26,573 nucleotides of DNA from an uncultured Collinsella sp. (GCA_900547125.1 URFU01000017.1:1-26573), one strand, 5' to 3'; numbered from the stretch's first letter, positions 1 through 11,796 are shown. Translations and numbers: made by a program. Notes: generated from the letters alone by a model not told the origin.

Positions 1-3440
<3,440 letters not shown>

Positions 3441-3586
3441 ACCGCACCTCGCGGCCCGCGGGACAAGCGCTCATGCGCGGTCCGGGCACGAGGATGCCCC
3501 CGAGTCACTCCCCCTATACGCCATGCGGCCCCCAGGGCACGTGTACGCGATACCGGATCACCGTAACGGTGGGCGCCGCCCACCGG

Positions 3587-3700
3587 TCAGCGGCCAGAGC
3601 ATGGGGGGCACGCCCGGTCCCGTTCCGAACCCGGAAGCTAAGCCCCATCGCGCCGAGAGTACTGCGGGGTCAGCCCGTGGGAGGCCAGGGCGCCGCTGAC
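3587..3700 (+). rRNA. rrf: 5S ribosomal RNA
   Basis: This shows the classic 5S architecture, with TCCCGTTCCGAACCCGGAAG and TAAGCCCCATCGCGCC in the middle. The ends form helix I, which extends outward into a perfect 15-bp stem (3580-3594 pairs with 3692-3706), presumably the precursor processing stem. It lies about 145 bases downstream of 23S in the usual 16S-23S-5S order. The mature ends are estimated from the helix. Confidence 0.95.
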
Positions 3701-3735
3701 CGGTGGACGGCACCGAGCCGTCGCATCGAATTGAG

Positions 3736-3768
3736 AAGGGGGAGGCCTCGCGGCCTCCCTCTTTTTTG
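3736..3768 (+). terminator. rRNA operon rho-independent terminator
   Basis: A GC-rich stem GGAGGCC/GGCCTCC with a four-base loop is extended by flanking G/C pairs and followed directly by CTTTTTTG. It lies about 35 bases after the 5S gene and closes the rrn operon. Confidence 0.9.
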
Positions 3769-3815
3769 CGTTTGATCGATATGAGCTAAACGCCTCTATG
3801 GCTTAATAGCCTTTT

Positions 3816-4286
3816 CTATTTGAAGAAAACAAAATGAATGACCAGCGCGATTGCCACGATGGCAATGATCAAGAGCGCAATTTGAAGACGGTGCTGTCTG
3901 CGCCGTCTGTTTGACGATGTAAATATCGATTTCCCCTGCTTAGGCGTCTCGAGATAGCGGGCGGAATGCGTTAGAGTTTGCTTGGGACGGGGCCCTCTAC
4001 GATGTTGCTTTGTGGGTGTTTGTGTCTGCTCCTGGCTGCTTGCGCTGTTTTTGGATAAGGGGGCATCTTTTAGATACACCGGATCGCTCGAGGCGACACC
4101 CATGTGTCTGCGCGCTGATTGAGATTCTTCTAGGGTTTGATATCGATTGCGAGTTACATACTCAGGCTCTGCATCGTTAATGGGCTCTTGGGAAATATGG
4201 GGACGATGGTAGCGTATGGGCTGTGAATAGGCAGAACTATCGTTCTGCAGCGACTCAAACGAATTGTCGGAGGTCTGATCGTCCAT
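3816..4286 (-). CDS. small tail-anchored membrane protein, unknown function
   Basis: This is a 156-residue protein that I do not recognise. Residues 1-130 are hydrophilic and probably disordered, rich in Ser, Gln, Asn and Arg, with a basic patch (SNRRRRQHR) just before the C-terminus. Residues about 134-154 form one strongly hydrophobic segment (IALLIIAIVAIALVIHFVFF) followed by a single Lys. There is no N-terminal signal. That arrangement fits a tail-anchored inner-membrane protein with its bulk in the cytoplasm. The start is the ATG read at 4286-4284, preceded by a weak AAGGGC ribosome site. It is transcribed toward the rRNA terminator. Base composition is less GC-rich than its neighbours. 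The reading frame looks real, but the function is unknown. Confidence 0.6.
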   Translation of the reverse strand: MDDQTSDNSFESLQNDSSAYSQPIRYHRPHISQEPINDAEPEYVTRNRYQTLEESQSARRHMGVASSDPVYLKDAPLSKNSASSQEQTQTPTKQHRRGPRPKQTLTHSARYLETPKQGKSIFTSSNRRRRQHRLQIALLIIAIVAIALVIHFVFFK

Positions 4287-4563
4287 GATGCCCTTAGGTT
4301 GTCATTAACAACGTGTATGCGCTCATTGTAAGCCCTCCGCTTCGTTTTGACAGGCCGCGTATATGGTATTTAAGCACGGTTCAAAGAACCTTAGCTTCGT
4401 TAAAACCTTAGTCGACCAGACTTAGATATGCTTATAGAAAGAGACTTAAAAAACTTTATATCAAAATGTATATATAAGAAATGGATGGGCATATATTAGA
4501 GCGTCAAAAGAAGTCCCTGCCACCTAGAAGATGGCTCGGCAGTCCCTTAAAGGAGTGGTAGTC
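4287..4563. promoter_or_regulatory. AT-rich divergent intergenic region before hsp20
   Basis: This region separates the tail-anchored gene (minus) from hsp20 (plus). It is much richer in A/T than its surroundings, especially 4430-4500. It contains a perfect GGTTC-AAA-GAACC palindrome at 4378-4390 and, in the hsp20 leader, a CTGCC/GGCAG hairpin at 4517-4542 ending just before the ribosome site. I looked for CIRCE and HAIR heat-shock operators and saw no convincing match. Which promoter drives hsp20 cannot be decided from the sequence. Confidence 0.4.
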
Positions 4564-4995
4564 ATGGCAAGCATGGTTCCTTATCGTTCGGTTTTTGGTG
4601 TTCGTCCCTCTGCTAGCTCGTTGTTTGATCTCTTTGATGATATGAGCGACCTAGCGAACAGCTCGATTGCCTCTAAGGCGTTCCCCGTTGACGTTGAGGA
4701 TAAGGGCGATGGCTATGAGGTCAAGGCTTATCTGACCGGCGTCGCCAAGGACGATATCGATGTCGAGCTTAACGAGGGCCGCCTGTCCATTAGCGTGAAT
4801 GTCGAGGAAGACGAGGAGAACGAGGGTAAGAACTTCCTGCAGAAGGAGTTCAGCTCGTACAGCGCGACGCGCGGTGTGTACCTGAAGGATGCTTCGAGCG
4901 AGGGCCTTTCTGCAAAGTACGCTGACGGCATCCTTACCGTTACGGTTCCTAAGATTGTCGAGAAGAAGAACGTTACGAAGATTTCCATCGACTAA
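4564..4995 (+). CDS. Hsp20/alpha-crystallin family small heat shock protein
   Basis: This is a 143-residue ATP-independent holdase that binds unfolding proteins in the cytoplasm. The N-terminal arm ends with the FDLFDDM region (about residues 21-27). The alpha-crystallin domain runs from about 40 to 135: FPVDVEDKGDGYEV opens it, and the family hallmark YADGILTVTVPK closes it. The C-terminus KISID resembles the I-x-I anchoring motif used in oligomer assembly. I chose the ATG at 4564 because AAAGGAG lies 8 bases upstream. An upstream in-frame ATG at 4531 has no such site and would add 11 unrelated residues. It is a single gene with its own terminator. The AT-rich leader with a hairpin suggests regulated expression, but no known heat-shock operator was seen. 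Confidence 0.93.
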   Translation: MASMVPYRSVFGVRPSASSLFDLFDDMSDLANSSIASKAFPVDVEDKGDGYEVKAYLTGVAKDDIDVELNEGRLSISVNVEEDEENEGKNFLQKEFSSYSATRGVYLKDASSEGLSAKYADGILTVTVPKIVEKKNVTKISID

Positions 4996-5028
4996 CGCTA
5001 TCGGCTATTAGCATCGGTGCCTGCGTTA

Positions 5029-5063
5029 AGGGGGCTGGGAAGTGATTCCCGGCCCCCTTTTCT
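5029..5063 (+). terminator. hsp20 terminator, possibly bidirectional
   Basis: GGGGGCTGGGA and TCCCGGCCCCC form an 11-base stem-loop with a short AGTGAT loop, followed by TTTTCT on the plus strand. It lies between hsp20 and the convergent metallo-hydrolase gene and may stop transcription from both sides. On the minus strand an A/T tract is less clear. Confidence 0.88.
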
Positions 5064-5075
5064 ATTTGGGCTGGC

Positions 5076-5885
5076 CTACTGAATGGTCATGGGCCGATAT
5101 TGCCCTGCTGGTCGTATCGTGAGTTTATGCGGTCCCTCAACGCGGGTGGCAGTGCTGCCAAGCTCGTTGTCAAGTGTTGCGCCGAGGGAGCTTGCATAGC
5201 TTTTGACGGTAAGGCTTGGGCGATTGTTGTCTTGGCTAATGTGCATCGCGATGAGCTGTTCGGTGCGATCGGTTACCAGCGCGCGTGCGGCATCGGCGGC
5301 CTGATCGTTGGAGAGATGTCCTTTTGCAGACAGGATGCGTTCCTGAAGAAAGCGAGGATAGTCTCCTTGACGCAACATTGCTACATCGAGAATGCTTTCG
5401 AGAGCGAGAATGCGACAGTCCTTGAGCGTATCGATGGCATGCTTCGCCAACTCGCCTGTGTCGGTGGCAAAGCCAATCGAATCACCCTGAGCATCAAACC
5501 GGTAGCCGACGGGGTTGACGACGTCGTGGGATGTCGAATACGTTTGAATGCGGACTCCGGCAATAGAGAGGGTGTCACCTGGGTCGAATTCCTCAACAGG
5601 CAGATGTGTGAGGCTTTCTTTTGATGTGATCGTGCCTCTGCTGGAAAAGACCGGTCCATTCCAATGCTTACACCACACCTCAAGCCCCTTAATGTGGTCG
5701 CTGTGCTCATGGGTGACAACAAGGGCGGACACGCCGTCTGCCGAAAGGCCGAGTTCCGCCATGCGTTTGAGCGTCTCGCGGCGAGACAGTCCGCCATCGA
5801 CCATAATGAGCCCTTGCGGGCCCTCGATGAGTGCGCAGTTGCCTTTAGAGCCACTGCCGAGGATATGAAGGTGCAGGCGAGACAT
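5076..5885 (-). CDS. WalJ/YycJ-type metallo-beta-lactamase-fold hydrolase
   Basis: This is a 269-residue cytoplasmic MBL-fold protein of the YycJ/WalJ group, a family of probable nucleases linked to DNA repair and cell-wall signalling in Firmicutes. Visible motifs are ILGSGSKGN (residues 8-16), the metal-binding THEHSDH (58-64), TSHD (118-121), ATDTGE (140-145) and the family signature GHLSND in the C-terminal half. An ESNHD-like motif usually found in this family reads ESILD (163-167), so the usual Asn-His pair is replaced. The core metal ligands are intact. The start is the ATG at 5885-5883, and only a weak GGA-type ribosome site precedes it. It is divergent from tilS with a 48-base gap, and it has no walRK neighbours here, so its exact role is uncertain. 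Confidence 0.88.
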   Translation of the reverse strand: MSRLHLHILGSGSKGNCALIEGPQGLIMVDGGLSRRETLKRMAELGLSADGVSALVVTHEHSDHIKGLEVWCKHWNGPVFSSRGTITSKESLTHLPVEEFDPGDTLSIAGVRIQTYSTSHDVVNPVGYRFDAQGDSIGFATDTGELAKHAIDTLKDCRILALESILDVAMLRQGDYPRFLQERILSAKGHLSNDQAADAARALVTDRTEQLIAMHISQDNNRPSLTVKSYASSLGATLDNELGSTATRVEGPHKLTIRPAGQYRPMTIQ

Positions 5886-5933
5886 AAGATTCCAAAGGAT
5901 ACAATGGGTGCGGACGAATAGAGGAGGAAGCGA

Positions 5934-7472
5934 ATGCCAACGGTATCACAGCATTACGGACACCATGCCGCGCCTGGGGCAGTCGATGAGACCCGGACGA
6001 GGCAGCAGGCTGCTCCTGTGGTACTCATGGTATCAGGCGGTGCGGACTCGACGGCACTGCTTCTTATGGCGTGTACATCAAAGTTGGATATCCAAGATGG
6101 ACGCGGCGTTGCCCCCATTGCTCGCGAGCGCCTGCATGTGCTTCATGTAAATCACCATCTGCGAGGCGAGGCGTCCGACGGCGATGAGGCCTTTGTGCGC
6201 GGGCTTTGCGCGCAATATGGTTTACCGCTGTGTGTGGAGCACGCTTATTTTGATGGGGAGTCGGGAAATATCGAGGCAGCGGCGCGCGAGGTGCGCTATG
6301 CCGCGGCGCGAAGGTATGTACGCGAGCTTTGCGCCAAGACGGGGGCGCCGAGAACGGCGGCGCGCATCTGCACTGCCCATACCTCTTCGGACCGCGCGGA
6401 AACATTTTTGATGAACGCCATTAAGGGGTCGGGTCCAGCTGGGCTTTCGAGCATTCCCCGCCGAAGGAATATCGTGGTGCGTCCCTTGCTAGACTTAACT
6501 CATGGCGAGCTAGTGGGCTATCTACAGGTACATGGACAGCCGTGGCGCGAAGATGAGAGCAATGAGGATGTCTCGTATCTGCGAAACTACGTGCGCCATC
6601 GGGTGATGCCGGTGGTGGCGCAGCGTAATGCGAGCGTGTGCAAGACGATTGGCGCCGCCTGTGAGATCCTTGGTGACGAAGATGCGTTTCTATCCCAGCT
6701 GTCGGCACAGGCGTTTCGAAGCTGTTTGCGCAAAGAGGCGGCGGGCGCGCTGGTGCTCGATGCCAGGCGCCTTGCTGCGGCCGAGGTGGTAATCGCGCGG
6801 CGCATCGTGCGGCTGGCGATTAAGCGCATCGATCCGGACGCTCGTCCAGAGATGCGACATGTGGAGCGAGTTCTTTCCTGCGTTGCCGAGGGCGCCGGCT
6901 CGGTCTCGCGTCCGGCGGGGATTGACGCACGCGTAGAGTTTGGCATGCTGGCGTTTAAGGCACCGGCGGCTCGTGAGGGCCTGGTCGCGGATTGGATTAC
7001 CATACCCGGGCGTTTGCCGTTGGGCGGGGGACGTGTGCTGGTCGCAGAGCCGATGGCCGTTGAGCCGGGATGCGACATCGTGCGCCGCGCCCGTGAGCTT
7101 GCGGCTGCCGGAGAAGTGACGGCTTTGGTGGACGCGGCTGCCCTGGGTTTTGCCGACAGCGATAGCGAGCGAATCTTGGCGGGCTCGCGTGGCGAGATCC
7201 CTGCCGAGGCGCGATTGGCGCGCCTGTGGGTAGACGGTCCCGCACCGGGAGACGTGATGTGCCCGTTAGGGATGAGTGGCCGAAGCAAGAAGGTGTCCGA
7301 CTTGCTAGGTGAGGCTCGCATTCCCGTTTCTGAGCGCGCCGGCGTGCCCATGGTGAGGACGGCGCCGGGAGGTGCCGTGGTGTGGGTCGTCGGAGTTCGC
7401 GCGGACGAACGCTTTAAGTGCACGGCGGCGACGCGTGTGGCCTATCTGCTTCGCGTGGTTGACGCGGATTAG
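5934..7472 (+). CDS. tilS: tRNA(Ile)-lysidine synthase
   Basis: This enzyme adds lysine to C34 of the CAU-anticodon tRNA-Ile, using ATP, so that the tRNA reads AUA and not AUG. The 512-residue protein has the N-type PP-loop SGGADS at 34-39, then VNHHLRGEASDGDEAFVR and the AHTSSDRAETFLM segment. These are followed by the family blocks GSGPAGLSSIP, RPLLDLTHGEL and NYVRHRVMP. The C-terminal third corresponds to the tRNA-binding domains. The start at 5934 is set by a very strong AGAGGAGG ribosome site 5-12 bases upstream. Its N-terminal extension of about 28 residues and overall length exceed those of the E. coli enzyme (about 430). It is the first gene of a tilS-hpt-ftsH cluster that is conserved in many bacteria. 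Confidence 0.95.
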   Translation: MPTVSQHYGHHAAPGAVDETRTRQQAAPVVLMVSGGADSTALLLMACTSKLDIQDGRGVAPIARERLHVLHVNHHLRGEASDGDEAFVRGLCAQYGLPLCVEHAYFDGESGNIEAAAREVRYAAARRYVRELCAKTGAPRTAARICTAHTSSDRAETFLMNAIKGSGPAGLSSIPRRRNIVVRPLLDLTHGELVGYLQVHGQPWREDESNEDVSYLRNYVRHRVMPVVAQRNASVCKTIGAACEILGDEDAFLSQLSAQAFRSCLRKEAAGALVLDARRLAAAEVVIARRIVRLAIKRIDPDARPEMRHVERVLSCVAEGAGSVSRPAGIDARVEFGMLAFKAPAAREGLVADWITIPGRLPLGGGRVLVAEPMAVEPGCDIVRRARELAAAGEVTALVDAAALGFADSDSERILAGSRGEIPAEARLARLWVDGPAPGDVMCPLGMSGRSKKVSDLLGEARIPVSERAGVPMVRTAPGGAVVWVVGVRADERFKCTAATRVAYLLRVVDAD

Positions 7473-7511
7473 CTTCTCGCACCAGCTTTTCTGTGCGGCG
7501 TTGACGGTATT

Positions 7512-7563
7512 CCCGCGCTGATGGTGCGCGGGCTGGAAAATATACCCCGTGCGCTGCTAGAAT
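7512..7563 (+). promoter_or_regulatory. hairpin and probable promoter before hpt
   Basis: A 7-bp GC stem CCCGCGC/GCGCGGG lies at 7512-7532. It has no T tract and is at best a weak terminator. It is followed by TGGAAA (7534-7539), an 18-base spacer and TAGAAT (7558-7563). These resemble -35 and -10 boxes and would give hpt-ftsH their own promoter in addition to read-through from tilS. Confidence 0.4.
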
Positions 7564-7620
7564 GTGTAGTTCGCGTCCATACGGCGGTGTGTGGGCGATT
7601 AAGCACAAGAAAGGGTTGTC

Positions 7621-8169
7621 ATGGCTTCTCAACATCCGGATATCGAGAAGGTTCTGTTTACGCAGGAGGATATCGACGGTATCGTTTCTCGCCTGGGCGA
7701 GGAGATTACGCGCGACTACGCGGGTAAGGATCTGGTGCTGATCGCGGTCCTGCGCGGCGCTGTTGTCTTTATGGGCGACCTGATGCGCAAGATCGAGCTG
7801 CCGACCAACATCGATTTCATGGCTGTTTCGAGCTATGGCGACGGTGTGAAGTCTTCGGGCATCGTGCGTATCATTAAGGACCTGGATATCGACATCCGTG
7901 GTCGCGACGTGCTGATCGTCGAGGACATTCTGGACTCGGGCCTGACTCTCAAGTACCTGATGAAGAACCTCGAGAGCCGCAAGCCCGCCTCGCTGGAAGT
8001 CGCTGCCTTCCTGTGGAAGGACGTTGAGAACCGTACCTCGGCCATCACGCCCAAGTATGTTGGAACCCATTGCCCCGATGCCTTTGTGGTGGGCTACGGC
8101 CTCGATTATGCTGAGCGCTATCGTAACCTTCCGTATCTGGGCATTTTGAAACCGGAGGTTTATTCGTAA
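7621..8169 (+). CDS. hpt: hypoxanthine phosphoribosyltransferase
   Basis: This enzyme salvages hypoxanthine (and usually guanine) by joining it to PRPP to make IMP or GMP. The 182-residue protein has the expected order of elements: VLRGAVVFMGDL (about 43-54), the flexible-loop SSYGDGVKSSG segment, the PRPP-binding VLIVEDILDSGLTL signature (about 98-111) and the C-terminal PYLGILKP. The start ATG at 7621 follows GAAAGGG with 5-base spacing. It ends one base before ftsH begins, so the two are almost certainly translationally coupled. This Hpt-FtsH adjacency is common across Gram-positive bacteria. Confidence 0.96.
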   Translation: MASQHPDIEKVLFTQEDIDGIVSRLGEEITRDYAGKDLVLIAVLRGAVVFMGDLMRKIELPTNIDFMAVSSYGDGVKSSGIVRIIKDLDIDIRGRDVLIVEDILDSGLTLKYLMKNLESRKPASLEVAAFLWKDVENRTSAITPKYVGTHCPDAFVVGYGLDYAERYRNLPYLGILKPEVYS

Positions 8170-8170
8170 G

Positions 8171-10297
8171 ATGCCCGACGACCGTAACGATAACAATTCC
8201 CAGACTCCCCGGGAGCCTAAGATCCCGGGGATGCCCGGAGGCAAGAAGCCCACGCGTACGGGCTGGCTGTATTTTCTTTTGGCTTGCGCGCTTCTGGGCT
8301 ATGCCTTCTTTAATATGGGCTCCGGCTTTGCCAGCTCCAGCAATACCGTTAAGCTCGCGACGAGCGAGATGGTCAGCGCCATCAAGCAGGATCGCGTCGA
8401 AGATTTGACCTATACGGTTCAAGACGGAAGCGTGGCGGGTCATTACTGGAAGACGAAAAAGGACAAGGGCGACACGAGCGAGCTCAAGAGCTTCTCCTCG
8501 ACCTATGTCGGCTCCGATTCGCTTGCCGAGCTCATGGCGGAGCACCCCGACACCAAGTATATCGTCAACACCAACGACCCCGATTTTTGGGGCGACTTGG
8601 CGATGAGCGTGCTGCCGACGATCGCCCTGATCGCCATCATGTTCTACTTTATGCGCCAGATGATGGGCGCCAATAATAGGAACATGCAGTTTGGCAAGAC
8701 CAATGCCAAGACCAACGAGGCTACGCGTCCCAAGGTCAAGTTCGAGGACGTTGCCGGCGTGGACGAGGCCGTCGAGGAGCTCGAGGAGATTCGCGACTTC
8801 CTAAGCGATCCGGACCGCTATCGCAAACTGGGTGCCAAGATTCCGCGCGGCGTTTTGCTGGTGGGCCCTCCGGGTACCGGTAAGACGCTGCTGGCCAAGG
8901 CTGTTGCCGGCGAGGCGGGCGTGCCGTTCTTTAGCATCTCGGGTTCTGACTTTGTCGAGATGTTCGTGGGCGTTGGCGCCAGCCGCGTGCGCGACCTCTT
9001 TAAGGAGGCCAAGTCTCAGGCTCCGTCGATCATCTTTATTGATGAGATCGATGCCGTGGGACGTCAGCGCGGAGCCGGCTTGGGCGGCGGTCACGACGAG
9101 CGCGAGCAGACGCTCAACCAGCTGCTGGTTGAGATGGACGGTTTTGAGGAGAGCGAGTCGGTCATCCTGATCGCTGCGACCAACCGTCCTGACATCCTGG
9201 ATCCGGCATTGTTGCGCCCCGGTCGCTTTGACCGCCAGGTCACGGTCGACCGTCCGGACGTAAAGGGCCGCGAGCAGATCTTGCGCGTGCACGCCGAGAA
9301 TAAGCCGATGGACGAGGACGTTAAGTTTGAGAAGCTCGCCCAGATGACCGTTGGCTTTACCGGTGCCGATTTGGCGAACCTGCTCAACGAGTCTGCGCTG
9401 TTGGCCGCTCGCCGTCATCGTTCTGTGATCTCGATGGACGAGGTCGAGGAGTCGATGGAGCGCGTGATTGCCGGACCGCAACGCAAGGGTCGTGTGATGA
9501 CCGAAGCCGAGCGCACCACGATTGCCTACCATGAGAGCGGCCATGCCCTGGTGGGTCACATCTTGGAGCACTCCGATCCGGTCCACAAGATTTCGATTGT
9601 CAGCCGCGGTCAGGCTCTGGGCTACACGCTGCAGCTTCCGCAGGAGGATCACTTCCTCAAGACCAAGAACGAGATGCTCGACGAGCTTGCCGTGTTCTTG
9701 GGCGGTCGCGTTGCCGAGGAGCTCATGTGCGATGACATCACGTCGGGCGCGAGCAACGACCTGGAGCGCGCGACCAAGATGGCGCGCGAGATGGTTACGC
9801 GTTTGGGCATGAGCGAGGAGCTGGGCACGCAAGTGTTTGGCGAGGCGCAGCATCAGGTGTTCCTTGGTCGCGATTACGCCGATCACCAGGATTACTCCGA
9901 GGAGACGGCGCGCCGCATCGATATCGAGGTTCAGCGCATCATGCGCGAAGCCCATCGCCGTGCGGTCGAGATTTTGGATGCCCGTCGCGATCAGCTCGAT
10001 CTGATGGCGAAGGTGCTGCTTGAGCGCGAGACCGTCGAAGGCGACGCCGTGAACGCCCTGCTCGACAACGAGTGGGATGCCTACCTTGAGCGCGAGGGCG
10101 ATATCCTGGCGGCCAAGGAGGAACGCAATGCCAAGGCGGCCGGCATGCCGACCAAAAAGCGCGCGCCTCGCATGAGCGAGGAGGAGCTGGCGGCTGATGC
10201 CGCGGCCTTTGCGCAGGCGGCCATGCAGGAGGATGCCGAAGCCGCATCCGATGACGCTGGCGATGACCATGCCGTCAACGCCGACGACGACAAATAG
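8171..10297 (+). CDS. ftsH: ATP-dependent zinc metalloprotease FtsH
   Basis: This is a membrane-anchored AAA+ protease that unfolds and degrades misassembled membrane proteins and regulatory proteins. The 708 residues contain two transmembrane segments (about 31-50 and 143-162) flanking a short extracytoplasmic domain. The AAA module has Walker A GPPGTGKT (232-239), pore loop FVGVGA (265-270) and Walker B IIFIDE (287-292). The second region of homology reads ATNRPDILDPALLRPGRFDR (336-355). The zinc site is HESGH (454-458) with the third ligand Asp in SGASNDLE (D530). The C-terminal 60 or so residues form an acidic, Ala/Asp-rich, probably disordered tail. The start ATG overlaps the hpt ribosome exit region with a one-base gap. 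All catalytic residues are present. Confidence 0.97.
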   Translation: MPDDRNDNNSQTPREPKIPGMPGGKKPTRTGWLYFLLACALLGYAFFNMGSGFASSSNTVKLATSEMVSAIKQDRVEDLTYTVQDGSVAGHYWKTKKDKGDTSELKSFSSTYVGSDSLAELMAEHPDTKYIVNTNDPDFWGDLAMSVLPTIALIAIMFYFMRQMMGANNRNMQFGKTNAKTNEATRPKVKFEDVAGVDEAVEELEEIRDFLSDPDRYRKLGAKIPRGVLLVGPPGTGKTLLAKAVAGEAGVPFFSISGSDFVEMFVGVGASRVRDLFKEAKSQAPSIIFIDEIDAVGRQRGAGLGGGHDEREQTLNQLLVEMDGFEESESVILIAATNRPDILDPALLRPGRFDRQVTVDRPDVKGREQILRVHAENKPMDEDVKFEKLAQMTVGFTGADLANLLNESALLAARRHRSVISMDEVEESMERVIAGPQRKGRVMTEAERTTIAYHESGHALVGHILEHSDPVHKISIVSRGQALGYTLQLPQEDHFLKTKNEMLDELAVFLGGRVAEELMCDDITSGASNDLERATKMAREMVTRLGMSEELGTQVFGEAQHQVFLGRDYADHQDYSEETARRIDIEVQRIMREAHRRAVEILDARRDQLDLMAKVLLERETVEGDAVNALLDNEWDAYLEREGDILAAKEERNAKAAGMPTKKRAPRMSEEELAADAAAFAQAAMQEDAEAASDDAGDDHAVNADDDK

Positions 10298-10308
10298 CCC
10301 TTGTAACA

Positions 10309-10346
10309 AAAGCCTCCGCGGGGAAACCTGCGGAGGCTTTTTCTTT
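10309..10346 (+). terminator. tilS-hpt-ftsH terminator
   Basis: AAAGCCTCCGCGG pairs with CTGCGGAGGCTTT around a short GAAAC loop, followed by TTCTTTT. This is a textbook intrinsic terminator directly after ftsH. Confidence 0.92.
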
Positions 10347-10365
10347 TGAGCGATATGGGGCCGTC

Positions 10366-10427
10366 TGTTGATTGGGGACAGACTTAAATGAGCGTTTTCA
10401 CGCATTTAAGTCTGTCCCCAATCAACA
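10366..10427. repeat. perfect 25-bp inverted repeat, REP-like hairpin
   Basis: Positions 10366-10390 and 10403-10427 are perfect reverse complements, separated by a 12-base loop. Each arm contains ATTGGGGACAGACTTAAATG or its complement. There is no T tract, and a good terminator already lies 20 bases upstream, so it is not needed for termination. The GGGGACAG core is shared with the other hairpin repeats in this window (20629, 22715, 25931 and 25996), which suggests a family of palindromic interspersed elements. Confidence 0.8.
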
Positions 10428-10483
10428 TTGCTTTTCGATAAATTTCAATCTGCATTGCTGCGGCACTTTGCTCGGCTAAAGCG

Positions 10484-10489
10484 TACAAT
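10484..10489 (+). promoter_or_regulatory. probable -10 box of the aminotransferase gene
   Basis: TACAAT lies 25 bases before the start codon of the aminotransferase. No good -35 hexamer is visible at the expected spacing, so this is a weak promoter call. Confidence 0.3.
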
Positions 10490-10513
10490 AGCGCCTATGC
10501 GAAAGGGGAACAG

Positions 10514-11698
10514 ATGATCAACGAAACTATGTATGCTCGCGGTGCGGAAAGCTCCATCATCCGCGAGATCTTTAGCTATGGTCTTGAGCGCAAGGCACAG
10601 ATCGGTGCGGAGAACGTATTCGATTTTTCGCTGGGCAACCCGAGCGTTCCGGCGCCCGCTGCCGTGGCGGAGTCCATTAAGAAGGCCTTGGAGCTGCCGA
10701 GTGACCAGCTGCACGGTTACACCCCCGCACCGGGCCTGCCGCAATGTCGAGCAGCCGTTGCCGAATCGCTCAACCGCCGCTTTGGCACGAGCTATGAGGG
10801 CAAGGATGTCTTTATGACGGTGGGCGCCGCGGCTTCGCTCACCTGCACACTCAACGCCGTTACAAATCCGGGCGACGAGGTTATTGTTATCGCCCCGTAC
10901 TTTCCGGAGTATCGCGTGTGGATTGAGAAGGCCGGCTGTACGTGTGTTGAGGCGCTCGCCGATGAAGATACGTTCCAGCTGAGCGTGGTCAACGTACTCA
11001 AGGCGATCAGCGATAAGACGGCGGCCGTCATTATCGACTCGCCCAACAATCCGACCGGTGCCGTGTATACGCGCGACACGCTGACGCGACTGGCCAATGT
11101 TTTGCGCGAGGTCAACACCAAGCGCGATCCCGAGAATCCGATTGTCCTCATCTCGGATGAGCCGTACCGCGAGATCGTGTACGGTGCCGAGGTGCCTTGG
11201 GTGCCCTCGATCTACGAGAACACCGTGGTGTGCTACTCGTATTCGAAGTCGCTGTCGCTGCCTGGTGAGCGCGTGGGTTGGATCTTGGTTCCCAACACCA
11301 ATCCGCAGGCTGCGCGTCTGATGCCGGCTGTTGCGGGTGCTGCCCGTACGCTGGGTTTTGTATGCGCACCGGCGCTCTTCCAGCGCGTGATTATCGATTG
11401 CATCGATGAGCCGAGCGATGTCGAGGCCTATGCCCGCAACCGCACGGCGCTCACCGAAGCCTTGGAGGACTACGGCTATACCTATGTTGAGCCGGACGGC
11501 GCTTTTTACCTATGGGTGAAAGCGCTGGAACCCGATGCGAACGCCTTCTGCGAGCGCGCGAAGAAGTACGAACTGCTCGCAGTACCCTCGGACAGCTTTG
11601 GCATGCCGGGCTGGTTCCGTCTGGGCTATTGCGTGAGTTACGAAACGATCATCAATTCGCTACCCGCTTGGAAACAGTTGGCGGACGAGTATCGTTAA
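10514..11698 (+). CDS. pyridoxal-phosphate class I/II aminotransferase
   Basis: This is a 394-residue fold-type I PLP aminotransferase, cytoplasmic, that probably moves an amino group from an amino acid such as aspartate or an aromatic/branched substrate to 2-oxoglutarate. The exact substrate cannot be read from sequence. Motifs in order are FSLGNPSVP (38-46), YTPAPGLP (69-76), the SPNNPTG segment (176-182), SDEPYRE (214-220) with the PLP-ring Asp 215, SYSKSLSLPGERVGW (242-256) with the Schiff-base Lys 245, and FRLGYC near the C-terminus for the substrate carboxylate. The start ATG at 10514 follows AAAGGGG. It stands alone between the REP-like hairpin and the PHP gene. Confidence 0.93.
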   Translation: MINETMYARGAESSIIREIFSYGLERKAQIGAENVFDFSLGNPSVPAPAAVAESIKKALELPSDQLHGYTPAPGLPQCRAAVAESLNRRFGTSYEGKDVFMTVGAAASLTCTLNAVTNPGDEVIVIAPYFPEYRVWIEKAGCTCVEALADEDTFQLSVVNVLKAISDKTAAVIIDSPNNPTGAVYTRDTLTRLANVLREVNTKRDPENPIVLISDEPYREIVYGAEVPWVPSIYENTVVCYSYSKSLSLPGERVGWILVPNTNPQAARLMPAVAGAARTLGFVCAPALFQRVIIDCIDEPSDVEAYARNRTALTEALEDYGYTYVEPDGAFYLWVKALEPDANAFCERAKKYELLAVPSDSFGMPGWFRLGYCVSYETIINSLPAWKQLADEYR

Positions 11699-11796
11699 AA
11701 GTAGAGCGCTCTGCCTACAATGTTTTACGTGAAACGGGGTTTGGTGTTAAGCCGGACCCCGTTGTCATGGACGTTGTGTCTTTGGGGTGGAGTGGT

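Noticed and set aside
4287..4563. CIRCE or HAIR heat-shock operator before hsp20
   Set aside because: No match to TTAGCACTC-N9-GAGTGCTAA or CTTGAGT-N7-ACTCAAG; only an unrelated GGTTC/GAACC palindrome.
8801..10405. A 534-codon frame antisense to ftsH
   Set aside because: It is a shadow of the ftsH codon pattern in GC-rich DNA; no known domain and fully overlapped by a certain gene.
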